A DNA stretch of 64,000 nt from Spirogloea muscicola. Taxonomy: Eukaryota > Streptophyta > Zygnematophyceae > Spirogloeales > Spirogloeaceae. Below are positions 53,892-64,000 of the stretch, piece by piece (the stretch's first letter is position 1; every line of letters begins with the position of its first letter). The stretch spans positions 111,546-175,545 of the forward strand of contig WELB01000097.1 in NCBI GenBank assembly GCA_009602725.1. Reading direction: 5' to 3'. Under the pieces are notes generated by a model. The model did no database searches. It saw only the letters and a program-made list of their open reading frames with translations, and was not told the DNA's origin. Made by a program: the position numbers and the translations under genes.

Positions 53892-56800
53892 TCACACCAG
53901 CCAGTGATAGGTTGCGGAGTTGACCTCGAAAGAGACTCGGTACCCGGGCAATTTTCTGAGAGGGGCGACCTCAAAGACCGCCTCGGCGGGATGGCTTCTG
54001 AGGACCTCTACAAGCACGTATGTGAGTGAGGCTCTTCCTTTGGGGGCTTTGCTGTGGGCAGGTCTCCGCCAGGGAAGGAACTCGGCAAAACAAGCCCAGA
54101 TCTGGCTTGGTTTTGGGTACACCATCAGGAAATCGACTGGCCGGGGTCCAGACACACTTTTGCATACCTGCTTCTTGCTTTCAACCTCCACCCTGTGCGA
54201 AAAGACGCTGAGGTTGTCCTGCATGTCCACGCTTCCCAGCACGAAGCTGCCGCAAGCAAGGCAGGCCTTTTCTCGCCAAGCCATTGTCTCTTTGTTCTCT
54301 GCTTCAGCCTTGCCATTCTGCTTCACTAGCCTACTCACCGACTCCAACCATTGGCCATGCACTTTGAGTGTGCCTCTATATGGAGCCACTTTCACGATCT
54401 TGTAGTAGAAGCGAGGCATGCCATCAAAATCATCGTAAAGAGCCCAAGTGTCGCCTTCTTTCAGGTGCCTGCCTTGCCGGTCTGCATCAAAATTGTGGTA
54501 ATCTGGATCCACGACCTAAAGAGAAACAGAACCCACAATGAGTATGACAGAACAGGCCAGGAAAGATTTGATTGGATCGAAAACGAGCACATCAGTGTTG
54601 TGGCCCACACCTACACCAACTCCAACTCCAAGAGCAAGGAAGGAGCTGTGAAAAGGTGTACGCAGGTTAGGACGCCGTACCTCCACAACACTGATGGTAG
54701 CCTGGTCGCTCTGACTTCTCAAGGATTGCTCGTGAACATGCTTGTGAGGAGGTTCTCTCCATTCCTCATCCCCTGATAATGCATCAGGCTGTAGCTCGGG
54801 TCTTGCTTCTGCCAGTGCCGCCGTGTTGTTGGCTGTGAACACAGTCTGAGGTTTGCCATCATCGTCACTTCCTCCATCACTATCGTCAAGCTTGTGGCTT
54901 ATACTTCGTCTGAGGCGCGATGACCTTCGCAGCGGCTCGGGAACAGTGCTGATTTGTTGATTTGCATCTTCTCGCCCTTCGTCACTAGGTGCTGGGCTGC
55001 GTCCTTCGCCATCTTTGTCCCCAACCTTTGTCAGTCGCCGCCTCTTGCCTGGCCTTCCTGCTCCACTATTACTGGCCTTCTCCACAACTGCTTCACTATT
55101 TGAGCCTGCCCTTTCCTCTGCTTCTCGTCTTGGCTGCTCCTCTCTCTCCAGCCTCTCTTGCTGCTTTTGCTTGCGCGCCTCCTGCTTCTCTTCCTTTGCT
55201 TTCCTCTTCTCCTCCCTTTCTCGCCGCTTCTGCACCAATTTGTCGTGCTTCTGCTTCTTGACGGACTCCCAAACTGCCTTCACAAAAGTTTCCGAGCGTG
55301 CCTCGGAATTGCTTGCTGGGCCGTCATCCGAAGTTGCTGCGGCACGCCACTGTGTCCCAAAGGGGTGTCTCTGTGCAGGTGAGGGCGCTGCTCGCTGCGC
55401 GCCTGCCGACGGAGGGCTCGACACGTGTGCATTTGGAGCAGCTCCACATTCAGTCCCCTGCCATTTCAGATTAGCAGTTGAGCGTGAGTCCGTGACACAG
55501 TCCAGTAGGCTTCTTGGATGTGAGGAATCACAAAGCAAATGAGCATGAGTCTTTGATATAGTCCAGTAGGCCTCTTGGATGCAAGGGACCATAAGGAATT
55601 GACAGAAAAGCCATGGAAGGCAGGTCTAGATGAGCTTATGTGCGGCGTCAGACAATGACCTCGTGTGAGGCTGGAAACCCGTTGGCCTTCGCAATGTTGA
55701 GGTTGGAGAAGACCTGGCCAAAGTGCGACTGAAATGACGAGTTGGCACCATTCGCTCCCGGGCTCAGTGGTGGTTTTGGCTTGGCAGTGAAATGTCTTCG
55801 ACAATTTGAACAAGGGAGCCTGGTGTGCAGCATATCCATATCCATCTGATGGAAGGACATGCACGCTGGGCATTGCGTCAAGAACTTGCCCCCAATACTT
55901 CCCGCTGCACTCCCGCTCCCAAAGGCGGCAAACTGTGCACTCTGTCAAGCAGGACCGGATGGCCAACGGGCCCACTTGAGTCAGCAAAGGTGCGCTGCCT
56001 GAAGATCTCAGAAACCAAGCCAGCAGGGTGCTTTTAAAGCACCAAGTATGTCTCCTAGATGAGGACTTCTTCATCCTGGCAAAGCATGACGAGCAAAGTA
56101 AATGTGGCCTGGCCTCCGAAAGGGCCCTGCTGACCTGGCGCTTCCCTGACCAACGGGCTAGATTCATCTTCATGTCATACGCTGCTCTCTTGCTTTTGTC
56201 TGAGAGCACTCCGAAAGCTTCATCTGCGCCCACAGCATGACAAAAGGCGTTAAACACAGGTGAGGCTGGCAGGAATCTTTGTGTCATTGACATTCCGATC
56301 CACATGACTTAAGAAGCCATGCCAGGTACGCATGGCCAGCACTTTCTGTTGATTGTTCGTAGCTTGCCAGTGAAGCTCCTTGAAAAGGCCACCGACAATG
56401 TAGCCAGCAGCTTGACAACTCTTGAAGAGCGGACTTGCAGCTATGCTGTCAGTCACATGCTTACTTATGTACTGGAAGGCCGTGTTGGCGCCGTGTGCAT
56501 TGTTCTTGTCAGGGTGAAGCAGCAGAGCAAACTTCCTGAATTGCTTCTTGATGGCTCCATCGTCGGCTGAATGGGACACCTGAAGGATACCATACCAGTC
56601 CATCTCGCCTCCGTTGACCTGCAAGCACACCATGTGCTGCCGGTGCTCACTCTGAAGTGCAAAGCTCGTAGCCTGCATTGTGTGCAAATTATCGACTGCC
56701 TGACTCTCCAGGTCCCATGATGCTCTCGACAGACGTGACATCGCCATTCCTTGAACCACTGTGGTGACCGATCCATGCTCGGCTGCCCAGCATGGCAGCC

Positions 56801-56987
56801 TCCTCACCTTGGAGGCAGCCACAACATGCACGTCGACGACTGCGGAGAGCTGTGGCAGGCCGTCGAGATCGGCCGCGAGCTTCTTGGCGCGGGCGACGAG
56901 CTTCTTGGCGGCCTCGAAGTCCTTACTCCGGAGCTTCAGCTCCGCCAGCTCCGTGGCACGCTGCGCCTCGTCCTTGTTGCACTCCAT
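53892..56987 (-). CDS. DnaJ (Hsp40) protein with C-terminal DUF3444
   Basis: Plant/algal DnaJ-DUF3444 protein; the J domain recruits Hsp70, the role of DUF3444 is unknown. Exons: 56987-56808, 56618-56465, 56223-56135, 55932-55660, 55457-54681 and 54515-53892; phases close to 698 residues. Order: MECNKDEAQRATELAELKLR (the family N-terminal helix), J domain MDWYGILQV...LLLHPDKNNAHGANTAF with the HPD triad, then VLSDKSKRAAYD; a four-cysteine zinc motif CPACMSF...CSNCRRHF; a long charged central part, K/E/R-rich and probably coiled coil, with KRRR and SRLRRS stretches that may be nuclear localisation signals; DUF3444 with DYHNFDADRQGRHLKEGDTW, ALYDDFDGMPRFYYKI, PKPSQIWACF and YVLVEVL. The start is set by the family's MECNK. 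Confidence 0.92.
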
Positions 56988-57300
56988 GCCCGAGCCCCGC
57001 CTGGGCCCAGCCGCGCCTCCAGAGCGCCAAGCGGATCCGCCAGCGCGTGAGCCGCCGTTGAAAGCCCCGAGCCGGCAATCGCGCCGGCGCTGCAGGCGGC
57101 GACCAGGCCGGCGCAGCGCGTCACCGGAGCCGCATCGAGAGGGCTCTCCGGCAACGTGCACGATAGCCCGACTGCGGGCACGCTGGCGAGTGCGAGGCTG
57201 ATGGCGCGGCGGTCCTCAGAGGCGGCGGCGGCGGCGGCGGCGGCGGCGGAGGCGGCGGCGGNGGCGCTGGCGGCGTCGAGGCGCAGGCGCGTCAAATGGA
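56988..57300. promoter_or_regulatory. GCC-repeat leader of the DnaJ gene
   Basis: GC-rich 5' region with a GGC tract (GCC in gene sense) at about 57,222-57,261 and one N at 57262. The tract lies about 240 bp upstream of the ATG. Confidence 0.45.
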
Positions 57301-58935
57301 GAGGGCGCCCTTAAGTGCCTCGAACGGGGGCTACCTTTCACTAGGGCAGCCGCGCCCTAGTGAACTGAAGGCTAAAGCGCCCAAACGACGTCCACGCCCA
57401 ATGGGCAGTGGGGCCCACCCACCACCGAGCATTCAGCGCCGCCACCGCACGTCAAGCAGCACCACCAAGCGTGGCGCAACGTGTGCCCGAGCACCCAACC
57501 TCTCCCCCCCCGCCACGGGGTTCAGGGCTTAGGCCCTCCTCACTGCCTTTGGCACTGTCGATGTACTCCCACCTTCCCCCTCCACTAATGTCACCCTGTT
57601 ACCTGAGGCACCTTAGCATAGGGCTCCGATTTTTGTAGCCTTGTTTAATTTGCACTAGATTCTGCCTGAAGAATGTATTGGCTTCAATTGACCTCCCTTT
57701 TCATTTCATGCGCTCCGTGCGCCTTCCCCTCTAAGCATTTTGCTGGCTTTCACTGCTGCCGCGTCCAGCTAGCGAGTTCTTCTTTCCAGCTGCAAATGCT
57801 TCCGAATTGCGGCTGCTGACTCGGGGTCACCAAGCTCCCATTAAAGAACATCAGCTGTAGCCACTCGCATTGCTGTTTGCTTTTGGCGCCTTTTGGCCCT
57901 TTGGACCTTAATCATAATTTGGGCTGGCTTTTGGTATCCCGCTTTTTGCGCCATTCGGCCCTTTCTCCTTTTTCTTTCCCGACCCTGTACATTCCTTTGG
58001 GCCGGCCTTCACAGCCACTGCCATATAATGTCTTGATGTGACACTGGATGTGTCGTCGAAGCCCGAGCATTCTCTTAGAAGTCGTGCTCCTATTAACCTC
58101 TGTCTAGTGACAGGCCTGTCACTTCCAGGGAGGAAAGGGCTCGGAATTGAGTCTCAGCTCAAGGTTACACATTTGCCTTCGTTTGCCTGGCTGGTTCTTC
58201 ACAGACAACGCTTATGGGCGTCCCATTGCGCTTTATGTCAACAGGCTGGCCCGCGGCCTCCATTGAAAAGTCCTCCTCAAAGACATCCGTCTCTACCTAC
58301 GGAGAACTTCCTCCTTTCTGACAGCCTGTGGCTCCTCATGGACAACTTGTAGCAGCAACATGTGTTGTCCAACTTTAAAATGGTTTGACGGCCATTGTTG
58401 AGAGCGTTGCTTCAATCTGACAAATCCCCGTGTTTGAGGAGTCAGCAGAGAGCTCGCCCAACCAGAGGCCAGCCCGACTGCTGAGCTGGCCTCTTCTCAG
58501 TCACCATCCCACCAATGCCCTGCTTTTAACACTCAGGGCTGATTGTCACCTGCAGGTATGTTAGCTTTGCCAAAGCAGCTGACTACCAGCTGCCTCCTCC
58601 TGTGTTGCAGCAACTTTGAGCAGACTTCCCCACGATTGTCTTGGCTGCTACATCTTCATTGTTCACTTTGACGTCTTGCGCACCTGCTTGTCATGACATG
58701 ACTTGGGGACAACGCCGTGGGCATGTAGGCATAAGAGGCTACAAGCAGGGCTAGACCCCTCCTTTTGACCAGTCTTGTCATTACCCTTGTCCTGTGTCCC
58801 TGTCGAGTGTCAACATACATATTCATGGCAAGTTGGAAGTAATTGGTTTAACATATTCATGGCAGAGAGGTTGATGGCAGGCCGATCTCACCTGGCTTAA
58901 GTCATTTGAGGGTGACTGATCACCATGCTCCAATT
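57301..58935. repeat. Degenerate LINE debris, no host gene
   Basis: Worn C-terminal end (SELRLLTRGH equivalent) at about 57,800-57,832, tails near 57,918 and 57,995 (GGGCCGGCCTTCACAGCC). The stretch 58,030-58,930 has broken frames that I cannot assign. Confidence 0.45.
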
Positions 58936-59259
58936 TTAAAGCGCTTCATTGCTGATAACAGCGTCCAGAGACCTATACAGTCTGGGAAGAGAAAGTATAA
59001 TGCAAGTCAGGTGCATTTGCATCAAACATACCTTGCATTCTGAGATGAGGTATTCATACGCACTTACAAATTTGGAACAAACATTCCCTATTTGAATATC
59101 TGTTGTGGAGTATGTGTGAGAGTGACCTCGAAGACAAATAGCTTCCTGTAGGAGACAGGGACTCTGGATCACCGAGCCGAGCCCAAGAGCTTGACAAGTA
59201 TGCCTGGCACAACCTTGAGTCATTTGGATAGCTAAGAGGGGACTAGTTGTGCAAGCCAT

Positions 59260-62200
59260 TCAGCGTGGTAGGATGGTCATCTGGAATCTGGTGAGGTCCT
59301 CATCCTCCCCACCATCTGTTTCGTAATCACTGGGCTCCAAGTCCTCATCATAACAGCAACTGGGTGGGGACGATCTGATGTGTTTGCGACCCTTCCTTGA
59401 GAAGGCTAAATCCCTCTCATCTGCAAGAGCATGTTCAATCTTGGTAGGAACAATCTGCTCTGCACGCTTGTCTTGCTGTTGGTTGACTTCATCAAAGAGG
59501 AGGATTAACAATGTTGGCAATACTGGACCATGTTGTGGCCTCAAGTGCGCGCCTGCTTGAGCCAGTCGCTTCAAGCCAGCAGTAATGTCTTGTGGAGCCA
59601 CTTTCTGCTCTGACAAGCCCAGACTGCCTGTTTCATGTGAAAGCTGTTTTTCCAACTCTGCCAAACGGGTCCTAATCACAGCCAACACCTGCAAGGTGCC
59701 TCTTGATTCATCACACTGCAAAAGGGGCACATGGATTTTTATCAAGCAAAGCAATTGAACAAGTTGCAGCAGCAATGTCAATACTAGGCAACAATGTCCT
59801 TCCCAGAAGGCATGGATAACTACAACTACAATCCTGGGTCGATAATTAGATGTCAGAGCAACCTAAGCTGCAGAAAAAGACTGTCACAAAAGCACCTTCA
59901 TATACACAGCTGCTGTCTCTTTGTTCAAGGCGGCCTCAAGCAAGGATGCACAATCTCTGTATCCAGCAAACTCTGCTACAAACTTGGCAAGAAGCGCTTG
60001 ACGTGTGGCTGCAACATCCTGAGCTTGCCAAGGCAACTTCTTCTTATGCAAGAGCCGGTACGTTAAGTATGCATGGAGCAGCCGTGCAATATGCCCTAAT
60101 AGAATGGGGGCTGCCAAGCAGCAGAAGTCCAGCACAGTCCTGAAATACAGAAAACCTCAGCTGGCGTCAGCATGCTCACTTGCCAAGAAAGAGGATGGCA
60201 TCTTATCATGCCCCACGACTTGGAAAGCAGAAGCTGACCCTGAGCTGACGTGTGAACAGAGGAGACTGGAAGCACCTCGAATCTTGCAGTGACTTGTCTT
60301 TCTGGTGCAACTCAAGGAGTCCACAGAACACCAGCAATGCCTCCTGAGGCAGCCGCTCGGGATTGCTTTTGGCTTCAGCGTGAATGAAGCAAGACCCCAT
60401 CTCGGCTTTAGTGCTATCTAGCACTATTAATGGTGCTGTTCTGCCATTGTATGTTCTCATGATGCCCCAAAATGACACAACAAGAGCCTCAAAGAACTGC
60501 AGCAACACCCACATTTTCTCAGTGTGTGCAGAAGTTTGCTGAAGTTGCAACAGTGTGATTGTGCACACTCCCTATGCGGGAACTCAGCTGGGAGAAGCTT
60601 TACATCACAAGGTGCTACACAACATGACTGCCACTTAGAGATCTAAAGCAAGTTGCTCTCAATATAATGCAGAGAATAGGCATCACCGCTTGCCATCCAG
60701 CTCCTGCCAGGCTGGGCCACAGGTTCAGCTGTTGATCACAGATGAGTGTAGCTTGTAAAGCTAAAATGAGCACAGCTGCGCCGGCTAGGCACTGCTGCCC
60801 TGTCAGCAACTCCATGGCTTTGCTCAGAGCTTGCTGCATGAAGTCATCCATTGCAAGACCTTGTCAATGTAGTCAATGGCTGGAAGGTGCTGAAGGCGGG
60901 ACCCGCTTACAACACCTCTGCAGTCCTGAGCATCATTGCGGTGCTAGCATGTCATCCAGCATCAAGAATGACGTCTATGTTCATGCAGAATATCCATCTC
61001 CACCAAGGACCAGGCTTTGCAGGCTGCCAAAATTACACAAGTCATGTCAAGAAGAACCATTGGACATATACCTGCTGGTACTCAAGTGAAGGCAAAGTCA
61101 GCTTCTGCTTAAAAAGTGTAGGGGATCCCCTTGTGTCCATGTGCCTCGTTTGGAAAAGTAAGAGTCCTTGCTTTTGTGCAACAATTCCCCGAGAATGTGG
61201 AGGAAGTTGACCTGGAAAACTGTTGAAAGCAAAGGCCAGTAGAAGTGCCAAAACCTGCCCAACATAATCAAAGAGCCTCAAGCCAAATCAGGTCACTGGA
61301 GAAGAAAGACGTAGTCCTCAAGCAACAACCCGGCAGAGTGAGAGATGGGTAACGAGTCAAATAGACCTCATCCTCAAAGGATGACGCGGTCATTTGAGCA
61401 ACTAAGCTCTGCAACGAGACTCTGCAACGTAATCTGCCCATGACATTGCAGATGCTTCCTTGCATGCCAGTTGACGTTAGTTCGACCGAGCTCAGCTTGC
61501 TCATACTGCTTGCAGACCACAGACTCTGTTTGTTACCTCTCGCTGCTTTCTCGGATAACCCCTTACTAGCACGCCCATTGTTTCGAGCAGCAGAGCTGCT
61601 GCGCAGGCATCATTGGTATCCAGCAGTCGTGCTTTCAGCTCGTTATACAGCTGAAGTGGGTGCAGGTTCCGGGCAACATCAAGGCCCTGTCCAGAAAACA
61701 CAGAGTCTTTGTCAGTCTTTTGACCTGCTCTCTGTCAGACTGTCCAATGTCCTGTCAGATAAACTATCAGGCACAGCCGCATATAGAGGAAGTAACTGCA
61801 GGGCACGGTCAAGCCTTATATCCGGCAGCAAAGGTGCCTTACTATGTCACTGCGTCCATTTAGCTCCTCGTTGCAATGGAGCAACAAGCTGCGGGAGCAG
61901 TAGCACTGGTGGCATATTGCCCGCATTGCTTGGTAGGCTTGTCTGCCAGGAGATCAAGTGTGGAGAATCAGCCTGGAGCAGCTCTCACTCAGCTCGCAAG
62001 CTGCCTGCTTTCTCTACGCTTCCGGGCAATAAAGGTGACGCATAAAGCTAGAATGAGGAGTCTACTCTTGAAGCTTGAGCCATTGTCAGACCATACCTGA
62101 TGGCCTCCTCCTTTCTGGGCTCCGCCTGCAGGACAAGCACCACAGGCGAGGCTGAGCTGCCTTGGGCAACAATGAAAGGTAGGTTGCTCGGCGACTGCGA

Positions 62201-64000
62201 AAAATGCGATGCTCGCAAGAAAATCCTCCTGAAAGGATCTTGCTGCATTCAATTTGCACATGTAGCCCCCCCAGGGCGAGTCACCTGGAGGCCATGACCC
62301 TTGCTGATTCGAAGCAGCGCCTTTAGGAGCCTTGGGCCGAATATCTCAGCAATGCACTCGAGCTCTCCTGACTCCCCATTGTCGCAATGACCATCTTGGC
62401 GAGGACAACCAGCCTCCAGAGCCTGCCTACTAAGGAGGCTTGCCAGCCTTTGGAGCAGGGCCGGCAGGAGTCTATTGGGAAGATAGCCGGCGCAGGCGAT
62501 CGTCGTAGCAGAGCCCATAGTGCAGGACGAGTCGCTAGGAAGTCCCCCCCCTGCTGCTTGGTCGCAGAGGATGATGGCATTGGCGACGAGATTGGTTGGC
62601 AGCTGGAAGCTGTGCTCTTCCGCATGCTCAGCCCCCAAGCCCTCCTCTATGAACACGTGGCCCTCCTCCAGCCCTTTCGCCTGGTCCTCCAGCAGGAACA
62701 GCAGCTGCAGCTGGACGAGCAACGAGCGCACAATCTCACCGCCCCTTTTGGCCAGGGTGTCACCGGCTGCCACAGAGCCGGTCTCTGCTCGCCCGGCCCC
62801 TCTGTGCCTTGTGCTGGTAAGGTATGGCGCCAATGATGGGCAGCCGGCGAGCATGAGGTGCAGGGACCGTGCATATGCCGTGCACACTGCCGCCGCCATC
62901 ACGCACCCTTCTGCCGGCCCGTCTGCAAAGATTGCTCTGTCAGGGTTAAGATTCTCAGAGTACATGGAATTCAGGTTGGAGCACTTGGGGCTTCATTGTG
63001 GCCATGAGAGCTGCTTTGTGCCAGCCTTAATCCCCAGATTGGGTACTCTTCTTCTGCCAGCTTGCACGTGGGGAGCTGATCGATTGCAGCAGTAGCCAAG
63101 TATACTGCAGAGATGCTAAAGAGCAGGAACATCACAACTTATGCTATCTCGTTGTGTACATTGAGGTGACTTTGTTGTCGGGATGGCAAGGTATGGCACC
63201 TGTTGCCGGCCTCCGTCGCTTCCTACGAATGACCTGCCAGCCTTGTGAGGACCACCCGCCAACATCTGCATGCTCTACTTCGTCTCGCTCTGCAGCCAAT
63301 CCCGCCTCCGCGTCAGCAATGCCATTCCTGCCCTCCCTCTCTGAAGCCACCTCCATGGCAGTCGAGATGACGTCCTGGCAGCTGTGCAGCAAGCTTGACA
63401 TCGCCTCCTCCTGCGACGCAATAGAGATTTGGGGTTGAGCTTTGAGATTTGAGATTTGAGATTTGAGAGCTGAGATCAAAGAAAGTTTGAAAGTTGAGAT
63501 TCGAGATTGTTACTTTGAGTGCGTAAAAGCCTGGCACACCAGCACATGCCCGAGCGCCAGGCGGGCTGCATCGGCAAGCGGCAAATGCCCTGCATTGCGC
63601 GTCACTGAAAGGCTGACCGGGTGCGAACGGAAGGCCGACTGCAGGCGGTGGTGCAGCGCCGACGCCAGGCAGCTCGCGCGAGCCCGGGCTTGAGCCAGCG
63701 GTGGCACAGGAGGAGGAGTAGGCGGCAGCCTGCCTGCCACCCTCCTCCGCTTGGCGCTGGGCAACGGGCCTCCATCGCCACTGCAGTCGCTGGCATGGCC
63801 GCCTCCGCAGCCTGCTGCATTAGCCGACGACTGGCCAGCAAAGCAAGTGTGCTCGAGGCAGGCCTCGATGGCCTCGGCTGCCGCAGCGTCGGCCGCGGCA
63901 GCCGCCTCCGCCGGCTCGTTGCGCGTCCCACCGCCGCAGCCGGCGGCGGCCGCCAGCTCCTCCAGGAGCTCACAGGCCGCGCCGGCGAGCTGGGCGCCCC
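59260..64000 (-). CDS. Unidentified multi-exon protein, 5' end beyond window
   Basis: Not recognised. The 3' exons are consistent: 60538-60276, 60139-59896 and 59715-59260 join in phase with GT/AG sites; another probably ends at 60687. They encode leucine/alanine-rich helical sequence (LLQFFEALVVSFWGIM, IARLLHAYLTYRLL, ALLAKFVAEFAGYRDC, TLQVLAVIRTRLAELEKQL) and an acidic tail (DEDLEPSDYETDGGEDEDL) close to the C-terminus. Upstream frames at 62,249-62,965, 61,501-61,701 and 63,510-64,000 look coding (PNRLLPALLQRLASLL, IFGPRLLKALLRI, ACELLEELAAAAGGG), and KRRR near 63,755 could be a nuclear signal. The overall impression is a helical-repeat (ARM/HEAT-like) protein, which is inference. It may be one gene or two; I did not resolve exons between 60,700 and 64,000. 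Confidence 0.5.
63439..63468 (+). repeat. Short TTTGAGA tandem repeat
   Basis: About four units of GATTTGA/TTTGAGA in a row, then looser AAGTTTGAAAGTTGAGATTC. On the minus strand it would read as a Q/I/S/N/L-rich string if translated; more likely intronic. Confidence 0.6.

Noticed and set aside
58038-58352. 104-codon frame resembling a retroelement product
   Set aside because: Adjacent frames are broken by stops and I could not match it to RT, recombinase or host families.

Overview
The window reads as nuclear DNA of a green plant-lineage eukaryote, most likely a unicellular chlorophyte alga of the trebouxiophyte kind. This is inferred from intron-rich genes for plastid proteins (plastid L15, FtsZ1, an EGY-type site-2-protease homologue), plant/algal-type families (LUL/LOG2-like RING ligase, ubiquitin-domain PI4-kinase gamma, DnaJ with DUF3444), a TTTAGGG-type interstitial telomeric tract and algal-looking retroelements. 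The species cannot be fixed from sequence alone.

Genes, left to right: C-terminal part of a LUL/LOG2-like RING E3 (+); YIPF6-like Golgi membrane protein (+, 5' part lost in a 252-base gap); plastid ribosomal protein L15 (-) divergent from a HAD-IB phosphatase (+); PI4-kinase gamma (-); twin CX9C CHCHD2/Mix17-like protein (+); EGY3-like protein (-); FtsZ1 (-); importin-7/8-like nuclear transport receptor (+, 22 exons, 1034 residues); VDAC porin (-, 274 residues); DnaJ-DUF3444 (-, 698 residues); and an unidentified multi-exon gene (-) running off the right edge. These are ordinary housekeeping genes and form no shared pathway, apart from the plastid-directed set (L15, EGY3-like, FtsZ1). For FtsZ1, importin, VDAC and DnaJ every splice phase closes in my reading.

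Between the genes are blocks of retrotransposon debris (about 1.9-3.2, 19.4-24.3, 26.9-40.5, 51.9-53.2 and 57.5-58.9 kb). The commonest element is a family of LINE-like fragments, all cut at the 5' side. They share a C-terminus ending in a LLTRGY- or LLSRGY-like motif and a 3' tail that folds into a GGCTGG/CCAGCC hairpin. The tail occurs 25 times or more and nearly always on the + strand. The longest fragments keep a post-RT segment, a zinc-binding CxC...H...C motif and a restriction-like-endonuclease-like segment.

Two LTR elements are well bounded. A complete Ty1/copia element (29,889-34,903; 425-bp LTRs with one mismatch, TSD GTAGT, intact 1445-codon ORF) carries a primer site matching the anticodon region of initiator tRNA-Met. 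Next to it lies a pol-less Ty3-type gag element (35,228-38,401; TSD CTCTG) whose interior contains an inverted duplication of gag with about 580-bp arms. A solo LTR of the second family interrupts a LINE fragment and is itself interrupted by a LINE tail, a readable three-layer insertion history.
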